Below are positions 8,207-17,671 of a DNA stretch of 60,342 bases, one piece after another. The DNA comes from Pseudomonas sp. REP124 (GTDB lineage: Bacteria > Pseudomonadota > Gammaproteobacteria > Pseudomonadales > Pseudomonadaceae). The notes below the pieces were generated by a model. That model was given only the letters and a program-made list of their open reading frames with translations. It was not told the DNA's origin and made no database searches. Position 1 is the stretch's first letter. Every line of letters starts with the position of its first letter. Location of the stretch: the NCBI RefSeq assembly GCF_020164475.1, contig NZ_JAIQWX010000023.1, forward strand, positions 1 through 60,342, written 5' to 3'. The position numbers and the translations under genes are program-made.

Positions 8207-9598
8207 ATGACTCCACAAATCACCCATCAAATGGCGAACCGCCGAGGGCTCACCTTCTGGGGGCAGTGGCTGTGCGCGATGGCGCTGGTCGACCTGCTGC
8301 TGATGCTGCTGGTGTATTGGCGGGTCGGCAGCCTGACCAGCGAGTACCGCGTGCTGATGACCCTGACCGTGCTGGGGTCGATGCCGATCTACAGTGCGAT
8401 GCAGGTCTATCACAAACGTCACGGCCTGCTGAACGGCCTGGGGCGCTTGCTCGCCGGCTGGCTGATTCTGCTGGCGGTGCTGATGGCCATCGCCTTCATC
8501 ACCCAGACCAGCGTGCGGTTCTCCCGGCAGGTGATCATCGTCTGGGCAGTCATGGGGTTCGTGGTGCAGGCCTTGAGTTTCGTGCCGCTGCACTGCCTGG
8601 CGCGATTGCATGCGCGCAAGCTGTGCGACCAGCGTCGGTCGATCATCATCGGCACCTGCCCCACCGCCGACGAGTTGGCCAGGAAACTGACCAAGCCGGA
8701 ACATGCGCGGGTACTGGGATTCATCGCCACTGAAGATCTGCAAGGCCCGGCACCCAGCGTCCTGCCGCTGCTCGGCCGGGTCGCCGAGATCCGCGAGATC
8801 ATCTCCAACATGGACGTGCGCCGGGTCTACATTGTCCTGCCGATGGCCCAGGCCGACCTCATCGAAGCCCTCTACATCGACCTGCTGGACATGAACGTCG
8901 ACGTGGTGTGGATCCCGGACCTGGGCAGCATGGTGCTGCTCAACCAGTCGATCTCCGAGATCGAGCGCATGCCGGCGATCTACCTCAACGAAAGCCTGAT
9001 CAGCTCGCACCCCGGCAGCCTGCTCTGCAAGGACCTGCTCGAACGCAGCCTGGCCGCCATGGCCCTGCTGATTTTGAGCCCACTGCTGATCGGCGTGGCG
9101 ATTGCGGTCAAGGTCACCTCGAAAGGCCCGGTGCTGTTCAAGCAGAACCGCCACGGCCATGACGGCGAAATCATCCAGGTGTGGAAATTCCGTTCGATGC
9201 GCGTGCACGACGATCGAGAGGTGCGCCAGGCCACCCGTGACGATGACCGCGTGACCCCGCTGGGGCGCTTCCTGCGCCGTTCCTCCATCGACGAACTGCC
9301 GCAACTCTTCAACGTGCTGTTCGGCCAGATGGCCCTGGTCGGCCCGCGCCCCCATGCCGTCACCCACAACCTCTATTACACCGGCAAGGTCCGCGCCTAC
9401 ATGGCCCGCCACCGGCTCAAGCCCGGCATCACGGGCCTGGCGCAGATCACCGGGCATCGGGGCGAAACCGAGACCGTGGAAAAAATGCAGATGCGCGTCG
9501 CCCAGGACCTCAACTACATCAACCAATGGTCGCTGTGGCTGGACATCAAGATCATGGTCAAGACGCCCTTCACCCTGTTTTCCAAAGACATCTACTGA
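8207..9598 (+). CDS. Undecaprenyl-phosphate glucose phosphotransferase (WcaJ-like)
   Basis: A 463-residue polyprenyl-phosphate hexose-1-phosphate transferase. It starts repeat-unit synthesis by moving a sugar phosphate, usually glucose, from UDP-sugar to undecaprenyl phosphate in the inner membrane. Four N-terminal hydrophobic helices (residues 20-135) are followed by a Rossmann-like central domain. The C-terminal bacterial sugar transferase domain begins at [16 protein letters not shown] (about 280) and contains [22 protein letters not shown] and [13 protein letters not shown], all catalytic-core motifs. Length fits WcaJ and PssY-type enzymes. Start ATG 8207 is chosen as the first in-frame codon before MTPQITHQM. 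Confidence 0.92.
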   Translation: MTPQITHQMANRRGLTFWGQWLCAMALVDLLLMLLVYWRVGSLTSEYRVLMTLTVLGSMPIYSAMQVYHKRHGLLNGLGRLLAGWLILLAVLMAIAFITQTSVRFSRQVIIVWAVMGFVVQALSFVPLHCLARLHARKLCDQRRSIIIGTCPTADELARKLTKPEHARVLGFIATEDLQGPAPSVLPLLGRVAEIREIISNMDVRRVYIVLPMAQADLIEALYIDLLDMNVDVVWIPDLGSMVLLNQSISEIERMPAIYLNESLISSHPGSLLCKDLLERSLAAMALLILSPLLIGVAIAVKVTSKGPVLFKQNRHGHDGEIIQVWKFRSMRVHDDREVRQATRDDDRVTPLGRFLRRSSIDELPQLFNVLFGQMALVGPRPHAVTHNLYYTGKVRAYMARHRLKPGITGLAQITGHRGETETVEKMQMRVAQDLNYINQWSLWLDIKIMVKTPFTLFSKDIY

Positions 9599-9633
9599 CG
9601 TGGATCAAGAGCACTTTGCCCGGGGGGTTTCCA

Positions 9634-10965
9634 ATGAATGTAAGCGTATTCGGTATTGGCTATGTCGGTCTGGTGCAGGGGGCGGCGCTGGCGGAAGCCG
9701 GCCATAACGTGCTGTGCGTGGATGTCGACGCCGCCAAAGTGCAGGCCCTCAAGGACGGCACGCTGCCGCTATATGAGCCGGGCCTGAGAAGCCTGGTACG
9801 GGAGAACTACCAGAGCGGACGCCTGCAATTCGACACCGACCTTGAAGCGGCCGTACACCATGCCCAGTTGCAGTTGATCGCGGTCGGCACGCCGCCGGAC
9901 GAGGACGGCTCGGCCGACCTGCAATACGTGCTGAGCGTGGCGGACACCATCGCCCGGCACATGCGGGGCCACCAGATCATCGTCGACAAATCCACCGTGC
10001 CGGTCGGTACCGCCGACCGGGTGCGCGCGCACGTCAGCCAGGTGCTGGCCGATACCGGGCGCACGGATCTGACCTTCGATGTGGTCTCCAATCCGGAATT
10101 TCTCAAGGAAGGCTGCGCGGTCGACGACTGCCTGCGCCCGGACCGCATCATCATCGGCACCGACAGCCCCGAGGCCGAGGCCGTGATGCGCGAGCTGTAC
10201 GAGCCGTTCAATCGTAACCGGGAAAAAATTGTGGTCATGGATGCGCGCAGCGCCGAACTGACCAAGTACGCCGCCAACTGCATGCTGGCGACCAAGATCA
10301 GTTTCATGAACGAGATGGCCAACCTTGCGGAAAAACTCGGTGCCGACATCGAGATGGTACGCCACGGCATCGGCTCCGATCCGCGCATCGGCTACCAGTT
10401 CATCTACCCGGGGCTGGGCTATGGCGGCTCGTGCTTTCCCAAGGATGTGCAGGCGCTGATCCGCATCGCCAACGGCGTCGACTATGACGCCCGGGTACTC
10501 AAGGCGGTCGAGGCACGCAACAACGAACAGAAAACCACGCTGTTCAGCAAGATCTTCGACCACTTCAACGGCGCACTGCGGGGCAAGACCTTCGCCCTTT
10601 GGGGCCTGAGCTTCAAGCCCAATACCGACGACATGCGCGAAGCCCCCAGCCGGGTGCTGATGGAAGCCCTGTGGAAGGCCGGCGCGAGCGTTCAGGCGTT
10701 TGATCCCAAGGCCATGGAAGAAGCCCAGCGCATCTACGGTTCGCGCGATGACCTGTTGCTGACCGGCACCAAGGAAGCGGCGCTGAAAAACGCCGACGCG
10801 CTGATCATCGCCACCGAATGGCAGTCGTTCCGCGCGCCGGATTTCGACCTGCTGGGCGAACGCCTGGCGCAGCCGGTGATTTTCGACGGGCGCAACCTGT
10901 ATGACCCCCAGCGCCTGAAACATCGTGGCTTCACCTACTACTCCGTGGGCAGACAGACACTTTGA
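9634..10965 (+). CDS. ugd: UDP-glucose 6-dehydrogenase
   Basis: A 443-residue dehydrogenase oxidising UDP-glucose to UDP-glucuronate with two NAD+. The N-terminal NAD motif is [28 protein letters not shown] forms part of the substrate site, and the active-site cysteine is Cys267 in YGGSCFPKD. The C-terminal UDP-binding domain is complete ([15 protein letters not shown]). An in-frame extension to 9526 exists, but it would overlap the end of the sugar transferase gene. ATG 9634 gives the conserved [12 protein letters not shown] start and has a G-rich site just upstream. It provides glucuronate for the polymer and the substrate for the epimerase at 1487. Confidence 0.93.
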   Translation: MNVSVFGIGYVGLVQGAALAEAGHNVLCVDVDAAKVQALKDGTLPLYEPGLRSLVRENYQSGRLQFDTDLEAAVHHAQLQLIAVGTPPDEDGSADLQYVLSVADTIARHMRGHQIIVDKSTVPVGTADRVRAHVSQVLADTGRTDLTFDVVSNPEFLKEGCAVDDCLRPDRIIIGTDSPEAEAVMRELYEPFNRNREKIVVMDARSAELTKYAANCMLATKISFMNEMANLAEKLGADIEMVRHGIGSDPRIGYQFIYPGLGYGGSCFPKDVQALIRIANGVDYDARVLKAVEARNNEQKTTLFSKIFDHFNGALRGKTFALWGLSFKPNTDDMREAPSRVLMEALWKAGASVQAFDPKAMEEAQRIYGSRDDLLLTGTKEAALKNADALIIATEWQSFRAPDFDLLGERLAQPVIFDGRNLYDPQRLKHRGFTYYSVGRQTL

Positions 10966-10980
10966 TGAAGGAATCCGGCA

Positions 10981-12789
10981 ATGATCAGGCTCAAACTCGT
11001 CGAGCATTTCACCCCCGATCTGCTTAAAAGCAACAAGGCTTTTTCCTTCATCAACTTTGCCTCCATCGGCAGCCTGCTGGATCGCGCTGACGACAGCCGT
11101 ATCAACTATTTCTGCGATGGCATGCTGCTCTCGACCTTCATGTCGCGCATGACCGGCCAGAGTGTGGAGCGGGTCAGTTTCGACTTCACCTCCATCGCCG
11201 ATCCCGTGTTGCGCAGCGCCGAACAGAAAGGCCTGCGGGTGTTCTTCGTCGGCGCGCGGCAGGTGGAACTGGACCTGTTCCTGCACAAGATTCGCGGTCG
11301 ATATCCGCACCTGAGAATCGCCGGCAGTCACAACGGTTACTTCGATGCGGCCCAGGCGCTCGAGATTCAGGCCGACATTCGCGACAACGCCACGGACATC
11401 CTGATCACAGGGCTCGGCGCCGGCTTGCAGGAACAGTTCGTCGAACAGGCCCTGAGCCTGGGCTACACCGGCGTCGCCTTCACCTGCGGCGGCTTCATCC
11501 GCCAGGAAGCCACCGCCACGCTCAACTACTACCCCGAGATCATCAACCGCCTGCACCTGCGCGCGTTCTACCGCATGTACCGCGAGCCGCACACGATCCG
11601 GCGCTACCTGTTCAACTACCCCAGCAACTTTGTCCGGCTGTGGGCGCTGATCGCCCGACGCAAAGTGGCCGTCGACCTGCTGCGCCCCGAAGGCCGGGAA
11701 GCGAACATGAAGATCCTGTTCATCCTCAAGGACTTCACGCCCGGCGGTGGCGTCGAAGGCGTGCAGCAGCGGCTGGCCGGGCAATTTCTGCGTGAAGGTC
11801 GGCAGGTCGGCTTCTTTGTCATGAACGGTGATACACCGGAGCAGGAAGGCGCGACGTTTTTCCGCGGCGCGGGCGAAGGCCTCACAGGGCTGTTCAAGTC
11901 CATCCTCATGCTCCGCCGGATCATTCGCAGCGAAGGCGTGACCCACCTGATCGCCGCCAAGGAGCAGGCCAATATCTGCACCTGGTTTGCGACGCTGAAC
12001 ACTTCCTGCCGGGTGATCTACGCGCGTCACGCCGCCCTCGATTGCGCGGAACAGAAAACCGGGCCCACCAGCCTGCGTCTGCTCTATGCCTTGTACCTGT
12101 GCGGCAGCGGCAAGGTGGTCGCTGTCTCCAATGGTCTGCGCCAAGGTCTGGCGGAGCTGATGCCCTGGGGTCGTCAGCGCATCAGCTACTGCCCCAACGC
12201 CGTGGTCACCGAATCCATGCTCAGTGCCGCGCAGGCCCCCTTGCCCGAAGGCATACCCGCCAGCTACTGGCTGGGCGTGGGCCGGTTGGTGCAGCCCAAG
12301 GGCTTTCATCTGCTGCTCGATGCCTACGCGATGGCGTTGACCGGCACGCAGCCGTTGCCGGATCTGGTGATTGCCGGGGACGGCCCGGAGCGTCAGGCGC
12401 TGATCGAACAGGCGCACCGCCTGGGCATTGCCGAACGCGTGTACTTCACCGGTTTCCTGAGCAATCCCTACCCGCTGATCCGCCATGCACGGCTGCTGAT
12501 CCTCAGCTCCTTCCACGAAGGCTTGCCCACGGTATTGATCGAAGCCCTGGCCCTGGGAACGCCGACCCTGGCCTGCGATTGCGGCCCCGGCCCTCGGGAG
12601 TTGCTCGACCATGGCCGGCTCGGGCGCCTGGTGAAGGTCAATGACGTGCCCGCACTCGCCGAAGGCCTGCTGCAAAGCCTGAGCGCCGACCCTGCCGCCC
12701 TGCCCACCGGCCGCGTCGCCGAGGAAGCGGTCAAACAGTACGGCAGTCGTCAGGCCGCCGCAGCCTACTACCAGGTATGGAACCAATGA
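10981..12789 (+). CDS. Fused WecG/TagA (GT26) and GT4 glycosyltransferase
   Basis: A 602-residue protein made of two complete enzymes. Residues 1 to about 225 form a WecG/TagA/CpsF (GT26) domain (FCDGMLLSTF, VFFVGARQVELD, DILITGLGAGLQEQF, FTCGGFI), normally a protein of about 240 residues. Residues 243-602 form a GT-B fold GT4 transferase (MKILFILKDFTPGGGVEGVQ, VGRLVQPKGFHLLLDAY, SSFHEGLPTVLIEALALGTP). The join is in frame with no stop. An internal ATG at 11707 starts the GT4 part and could allow separate translation, but no strong ribosome site precedes it. Two successive sugars may be added by one polypeptide. The fusion needs checking against relatives. Confidence 0.88.
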   Translation: MIRLKLVEHFTPDLLKSNKAFSFINFASIGSLLDRADDSRINYFCDGMLLSTFMSRMTGQSVERVSFDFTSIADPVLRSAEQKGLRVFFVGARQVELDLFLHKIRGRYPHLRIAGSHNGYFDAAQALEIQADIRDNATDILITGLGAGLQEQFVEQALSLGYTGVAFTCGGFIRQEATATLNYYPEIINRLHLRAFYRMYREPHTIRRYLFNYPSNFVRLWALIARRKVAVDLLRPEGREANMKILFILKDFTPGGGVEGVQQRLAGQFLREGRQVGFFVMNGDTPEQEGATFFRGAGEGLTGLFKSILMLRRIIRSEGVTHLIAAKEQANICTWFATLNTSCRVIYARHAALDCAEQKTGPTSLRLLYALYLCGSGKVVAVSNGLRQGLAELMPWGRQRISYCPNAVVTESMLSAAQAPLPEGIPASYWLGVGRLVQPKGFHLLLDAYAMALTGTQPLPDLVIAGDGPERQALIEQAHRLGIAERVYFTGFLSNPYPLIRHARLLILSSFHEGLPTVLIEALALGTPTLACDCGPGPRELLDHGRLGRLVKVNDVPALAEGLLQSLSADPAALPTGRVAEEAVKQYGSRQAAAAYYQVWNQ

Positions 12790-13898
12790 AGAAGCTGCTG
12801 ATCATCCTGCACGACCTCAGCGCCGGCGGTGCCGAGAAGATGATGGCGCGTCTGGCCGGTGCCCTGGTCGATGCCGGCAACGACGTGACGCTGTTGATGC
12901 TCACCGGTGGCGGCGTGAATGCCCGGGGCCTGGACCCGCGCGTCAAGCAGGTCGAGTTGAACAGCGGCCGCAGTGCCAATGCCGTACCTGCCCTGGCGCG
13001 CTTTCTTCGACAAAACCGCTTCGATGCGCAACTGGCAGCCCTCACCCACGTCAACGTGATCGCGATTGCCGCCGCCGCGCTGTCCGGCACTTTGTCGCGG
13101 CTGCACGTCAGCGAGCGCAACGCCTTCTCCCACGACAAGCACGTCAACCCGTCGCTGCGGGTGCGCCTGGCCTACGAGGTGGCGCCGCTGCTGTACCGGC
13201 TGATCCCCAACCCGGTGATCTGCGTGTCGCGAGGGGTGGCCGAGGATCTGGTGGACACCACCATCGCCCGCGATCGGGACGTCACCGTTGCCGACAACCC
13301 GGTGCTGGACGATGACTTTCACCACCGCCCGCCCGCCGCTGCGGAGCATCCCTGGTTGCTGGACAAGACCACGCCGGTGGTGGTTGCCGTCGGGCGTCTA
13401 GCTGGGCAGAAAGGCTTTGACACCCTGATCGAGGCCTTTGCCCGGCTGCCAAACCGTTCGACACGCCTGATCATCTTCGGTGAAGGCTCGCTCAGGGCGC
13501 AGTTGCTCGAACAGGCCCGGGCACTGGCCGTCGAAAACCGGATCGACCTGCCGGGCTACACCGCCGACCCCATGGCCCAGGTCGCGGCGGCGGACTGCTT
13601 CGTGCTGTCGTCGCGCTTCGAAGGCAGCCCCAACGCGCTGGTCGAAGCCCTGGCCACGGGCACGCCGGTGGTTGCGACCCGTTGCCCCCACGGCCCGCAG
13701 GACATTCTTCAGGATGGCCTCGTCGCGCCGCTGGTGCCGGTAGATGACCCGGCGGCGCTGGCCCTGGCCATCAGTGATCAACTTGGTGCGCCAGTCGACA
13801 CCCGGCGCCAGATCCGCATCGACGCCGCCGCCCGCTTCATGAATGGCCGGGCGGTGCAGACCTACCTCAGCGCCTTGCTCGGGAGTCCGTCGCCATGA
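12786..13898 (+). CDS. GT4 family glycosyltransferase
   Basis: A roughly 370-residue cytoplasmic retaining transferase of the GT-B fold. The N-terminal glycine loop is LHDLSAGGAEKMMARLAG. The C-terminal donor-binding domain is VGRLAGQKGFDTLIEAF followed by SSRFEGSPNALVEALATGTP, where the E-x7-E motif binds the nucleotide sugar. An upstream in-frame ATG at 12777 exists, but the 12786 ATG overlaps the previous stop as ATGA and has better spacing from CAGG. Tight overlaps on both sides indicate one operon with coupled translation. The sugar and acceptor are unknown. Confidence 0.9.
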   Translation: MKKLLIILHDLSAGGAEKMMARLAGALVDAGNDVTLLMLTGGGVNARGLDPRVKQVELNSGRSANAVPALARFLRQNRFDAQLAALTHVNVIAIAAAALSGTLSRLHVSERNAFSHDKHVNPSLRVRLAYEVAPLLYRLIPNPVICVSRGVAEDLVDTTIARDRDVTVADNPVLDDDFHHRPPAAAEHPWLLDKTTPVVVAVGRLAGQKGFDTLIEAFARLPNRSTRLIIFGEGSLRAQLLEQARALAVENRIDLPGYTADPMAQVAAADCFVLSSRFEGSPNALVEALATGTPVVATRCPHGPQDILQDGLVAPLVPVDDPAALALAISDQLGAPVDTRRQIRIDAAARFMNGRAVQTYLSALLGSPSP

Positions 13899-15232
13899 AC
13901 TCGTTGCCCGTGCGCTACACCACCTTGCGCGATCTGTTCGCGCTGTTCGGCGTGCTGTTTTACATGCAGGTGATCGCCTTCTTCACCAGCCTGGGCAGTG
14001 CGTCGAGCCTGGACGATGCCCAGCGCGACTTGGAAGGTAACCTGGTCAATCAGGTCTGCGGTCTGATCACCCTGCTGGTGCCGCTGTTTTTCTTCATCCG
14101 CCACAAGGTGTTCCTCAGCAAATGCTTTTACCGGCAGAACGCGTTTTTCCTGCTGTTCTTGTTGTGCATCGCCGCATCGATCAGTTGGTCCCACGACCCG
14201 ATGCTCAGCCTCAAGCGCTTTGTCGCGTTGATGAGCGTGGTGTTTTTCGGCGGCTACATCGCCTACAACTACAGCATCGAAAAGATCAGTTTCGTGCTCG
14301 GCTGCACCATCGGCGCGGCGGCGTTCATCGGGCTGATTTGCGCGCTGATCCTGCCGGACATCGCCTTCATTTCCGGCGGCATTCGCGACGGTGCGTTCAA
14401 GGGGATCTTTCCGGAGAAAAACGCCGGGGCGCGGATCAACGCCATCGCCATCGTGTTGCTGCTGCCAATGATCCGCCGGCGCAATCCGTGGGCGATGTTC
14501 AGCGCCCTTTGTTCGCTGGTGGCCATCGGGCTCGCGCAGTCCGCCACGGGCCTTGCGCTGATTTGCGCGGGTGCTGCGAGCTACTGGTATTTCCTGACCA
14601 TGATCCGTCTGCGCATCAACCGTTCGCTGCTGGCGTTTTTTGCTGCGACGGTGCTGTACGGGCTGATCTGCGCGTTTCTCTACGGCAACTACACGATGCT
14701 GCTGGAGATGCTCGGGCGTGACCCGACGCTTACCGACCGCATGCAGATCTGGGAGCTGCTGGCGCCCTTCATCGATGCCCAGGCGCTCAGGGGCTATGGC
14801 TTCGGTGCCTTCTGGTCAAGCCCCGATGCCGATGCGTTCATCTCGCGCTGGGGCTACATCGGCAATGCCCACAGCGGCTACATGGAAACCCTGCTCAACG
14901 GCGGCATGCTGCAGTTGATCGCGCTGGGGCTGATGCTGGCCGAAGCGCTGGTCAAGCAGTACCGCGCGGTGACCGCAGACCAGTCGGCGCAGTACCGGGC
15001 CAGCGCGCTGGTGATCATCGGCTTGTTCATCGTCACCAACTACGTGGCCTACGTGATTCCGAACTACCGCTCCGCCGAATTCCTGGTGTTTTGCATCCTG
15101 GCCCTGTCCTTCCGCCATCACCACGCGCGTGTCGGCGTTGCCAGTCGGCGGGTTGAGGCCCGTGCAGCGCAACAGAACGTGTTCAACGGCGCGACCGCCC
15201 GGGTCGTGCCCAAGGAGAAAAGCCCATGTTGA
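13895..15232 (+). CDS. O-antigen polymerase/ligase-like membrane protein (Wzy/WaaL)
   Basis: A 445-residue polytopic inner-membrane protein with about ten to eleven hydrophobic helices. A large hydrophilic loop near residues 260-320 contains the conserved-type segment DRMQIWELLAPF and HSGYMETLLNGG, as in Wzy_C/O-antigen ligase proteins (PF04932). It starts by ATGA overlap with the preceding glycosyltransferase and ends overlapping the next gene. In a Wzx/Wzy locus with its own Wzc and Wza it is most likely the Wzy polymerase joining repeat units in the periplasm. WaaL-type ligase activity cannot be excluded by sequence. Confidence 0.85.
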   Translation: MNSLPVRYTTLRDLFALFGVLFYMQVIAFFTSLGSASSLDDAQRDLEGNLVNQVCGLITLLVPLFFFIRHKVFLSKCFYRQNAFFLLFLLCIAASISWSHDPMLSLKRFVALMSVVFFGGYIAYNYSIEKISFVLGCTIGAAAFIGLICALILPDIAFISGGIRDGAFKGIFPEKNAGARINAIAIVLLLPMIRRRNPWAMFSALCSLVAIGLAQSATGLALICAGAASYWYFLTMIRLRINRSLLAFFAATVLYGLICAFLYGNYTMLLEMLGRDPTLTDRMQIWELLAPFIDAQALRGYGFGAFWSSPDADAFISRWGYIGNAHSGYMETLLNGGMLQLIALGLMLAEALVKQYRAVTADQSAQYRASALVIIGLFIVTNYVAYVIPNYRSAEFLVFCILALSFRHHHARVGVASRRVEARAAQQNVFNGATARVVPKEKSPC

Positions 15233-16161
15233 GTAGCAAGCCTGCGGCTCCCGCTTCGGTGTGCGTGGTCATTCCGATGTACAACGCCGCCCGCACCATC
15301 GAAAAGACCCTGGCGTCCCTGACCCAACAGACTCGCCAGCCCGATCGGGTGATCGTGGTCGATGACGGCTCAAGCGACGACTGCGCGCAACGGGTCCGGG
15401 ACTTTGCCGCGCCTTTCCCGCTGACCCTGTTGCAGCAGGCCAATCAGGGCCCCGGCTGCGCGCGCAACAAGGGCGTGTTTGCCGCCCGGGAAACCTTCAT
15501 CGCCTTCCTCGATGCCGATGACGAGTGGCATCCGCAGAAGCTTGAAAAGCAGTTGGCGCTCTACGATCGACTGACCGCCGAGGGGCGTTCCGTGGGGCTG
15601 ATCGACTGCTATCAAAAGAGCGTGTTCAGCGACGGCCACGAGCAGCTGGAAGAACGTCGCAAAAGCGGCAATCACTTCGCCGACTTCATGCGCGAAAACG
15701 TGATCAACGGCACCTCCGGCGTGCTGGTGTTGCGCGAAGCGGTCTGCGCCCTGGACGGTTTCGATCAGTCCCTGCGATTTGCCGAGGACCGCCTGCTGTG
15801 GACGCGGATCGCCGAGAGCTGGGAGATCCACACCGTGCCGCAGATCCTGCATCGGCGTAACGTCGACAGCGGCAACATCACCGCGCAACCGCAGAAGTAC
15901 TACCCGTACAAAGTCCGTTTCATCGAGCTGTACCTGGCGCGCTATGGCGAACGCTTGACCCGGCAACAGCGCATTTATTTCGTGCTGGCCAACCACGCCG
16001 AATTCCTCAACGCGTTTTCCCGCAGCGGCGATCACGCCCAGGTGATCAAGGTGTTCGGGCAGATGCTCGGCCACTCCTGGCAGACGCTGATTTTATTCAA
16101 CGGCAAGCCGACCCTGCGCTACCTCTATGCGCGCTTCAGAACGCTGCTCAAGCATTCCTGA
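15226..16161 (+). CDS. GT2 family glycosyltransferase
   Basis: A 311-residue GT-A fold inverting glycosyltransferase. It opens with CVVIPMYNAARTIEKTLASL, followed by VIVVDDGSSDDC and QGPGCARNKGV. The metal/nucleotide DxD motif is FLDADDEWHPQK (about residues 93-104), and ENVINGTSGVLVLREAV and AEDRLLW belong to the acceptor side. The start ATG 15226 overlaps the previous ORF by seven bases. It adds one sugar to the lipid-linked repeat unit on the cytoplasmic face. Specificity is unknown. Confidence 0.9.
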   Translation: MLSSKPAAPASVCVVIPMYNAARTIEKTLASLTQQTRQPDRVIVVDDGSSDDCAQRVRDFAAPFPLTLLQQANQGPGCARNKGVFAARETFIAFLDADDEWHPQKLEKQLALYDRLTAEGRSVGLIDCYQKSVFSDGHEQLEERRKSGNHFADFMRENVINGTSGVLVLREAVCALDGFDQSLRFAEDRLLWTRIAESWEIHTVPQILHRRNVDSGNITAQPQKYYPYKVRFIELYLARYGERLTRQQRIYFVLANHAEFLNAFSRSGDHAQVIKVFGQMLGHSWQTLILFNGKPTLRYLYARFRTLLKHS

Positions 16162-16212
16162 AGCGGCGGCTCCTGAAACCGTGCTCCTGAACGTTCCGCC
16201 GGGCTCAACCCT

Positions 16213-17631
16213 ATGGCCAATCAACGTCTCGTCACCCTGACCTGGATCTTCACCGAGAAATTCGGCCTGATCTTCCTGTCGATGATCACCTTCGTCATCT
16301 ATGCCCGGCTGCTGTCGCCGGAAGAACTGGGCGTGGGCACGGTGATCATCGCCATCGTCGAGGTGATCGGCATCCTCTTCTCCTCGGTGCTGGAAGACCC
16401 GCTGGTGCGCCTCGAACGCCTCGATGAGCGGCGCATCGCCACGGCGTTCTGGGCGGCGGTGCTGGCCAGCCTTGCGTCGATCGCGATCATCAGCGGCGTG
16501 GCAGTGCTCTGGCTCGATTCTGCCAATCTGCAATGGATGACTGCCGTCGCCTCGGTGAAGATTCTGTTCACCATGATGGCGCGGGTATACGTCGCAGAGA
16601 TGCGCCGCAGCAGCAACTTCAAAATGCTCGCTTCACGCACACTGCTGGGCAAGATTTTTGGCGGTGTTGCCGGCATCGCCGTCGCCTTCTGGGGATTTGG
16701 CGCCTGGGCGGTCATTGCCCAGGCGCTGGTCATGGAGTTCGTGTCGATCGTGGTGTTGATGAACGGCGACCGGCGCCGGATGCCGATGGTCATCGACGGT
16801 CCGTTTCTGCGGGATCTGCTCAAGACCGGCCTGCCGGTGGCGGTCAACACCCTGAGTTCACAGACCCTGCAGCGCGGGGTCAACGTGGTGCTGGGCATCA
16901 CCGCCGGCACCCACGCCGTCGGCATGTTTAACCTGGCGATGCGCATCATCGACCTGCCGCGCACAGCGTTCTACAACGGCCTGATGAGCTACGCCCTGCC
17001 GGCGTTCGCCAGGCGCCACGCGGAACCTGCGCGACTGATCGGCTTCATCTGCGACTCGACGGCGGTCAGCGGCTTTCTGCTTACACCCATCTTCATTGGC
17101 ATCGCCGTCACCGCCAGCGACATCATCCTGCTGATCTTCGGCACCAAGTGGGCGGATGCGATCCCCCTGCTGCAGGTGCTGGCCTGCACCGCCGCCATCG
17201 GCAACACCGCAATGTACGCCACCACCGCGCTGGTGGCGGTCAACCGCACGCACCTGACCCTCAAGGCGGAAGTGGGCACGACGTTGCTGGCGCTGGCGCT
17301 GGTCTATTTTCTGGGCCCGCTGTACGGCGCCATGGCCGGCGCCCTCGCCTTGCTGCTGCGGATGGTGATCGTCACGCCGCTGCAGATTCGCGGGCTGAAA
17401 ACCGCCATCGGTTATGACTGGCACGCGTTTTTTGCCTCCAGCTACCGCAGTGTCACGGCCGCGCTGGTGATGACCGTGCTGGTGCTGTGGCTGATGCCGC
17501 GCTTGCAGGTGCACGGTTTTGTTCATCTGGCCTGCAGCATCGGCGTCGGCGCGCTGACCTACGCGCTCGCTTACAGCCTGCTGCACCCGCGCTGGCCCCA
17601 GGAATTCAAGTCGGTCTTCACCACCCGCTGA
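16213..17631 (+). CDS. Lipid-linked oligosaccharide flippase (Wzx-like)
   Basis: A 472-residue protein with about twelve to fourteen hydrophobic segments spread over its whole length. It starts MANQRLVTLTWIFTEKFGLIFLS and has the polysaccharide-synthesis/MOP-family organisation (residues 30-300 and a second half to 470). Basic and acidic residues lie inside helices (for example KTGLPVAVNTLSSQTLQRGV), as in Wzx and WzxC. It is predicted to flip the undecaprenyl-linked repeat unit across the inner membrane for the polymerase at 13895. It sits 51 bases after the GT2 gene and 40 before galE, in the same operon. Confidence 0.88.
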   Translation: MANQRLVTLTWIFTEKFGLIFLSMITFVIYARLLSPEELGVGTVIIAIVEVIGILFSSVLEDPLVRLERLDERRIATAFWAAVLASLASIAIISGVAVLWLDSANLQWMTAVASVKILFTMMARVYVAEMRRSSNFKMLASRTLLGKIFGGVAGIAVAFWGFGAWAVIAQALVMEFVSIVVLMNGDRRRMPMVIDGPFLRDLLKTGLPVAVNTLSSQTLQRGVNVVLGITAGTHAVGMFNLAMRIIDLPRTAFYNGLMSYALPAFARRHAEPARLIGFICDSTAVSGFLLTPIFIGIAVTASDIILLIFGTKWADAIPLLQVLACTAAIGNTAMYATTALVAVNRTHLTLKAEVGTTLLALALVYFLGPLYGAMAGALALLLRMVIVTPLQIRGLKTAIGYDWHAFFASSYRSVTAALVMTVLVLWLMPRLQVHGFVHLACSIGVGALTYALAYSLLHPRWPQEFKSVFTTR

Positions 17632-17671
17632 ACCCATTTCCCCGCAATCTCTCTGTGACAGGACGCCCATC

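Noticed and set aside
9769..12786. Very long (1005-codon) open frame on the minus strand
   Set aside because: It lies antisense to the UDP-glucose dehydrogenase and the fused glycosyltransferase, has His/Gln/Ala/Gly-rich composition typical of reversed GC-rich coding DNA, and no domain is recognisable.
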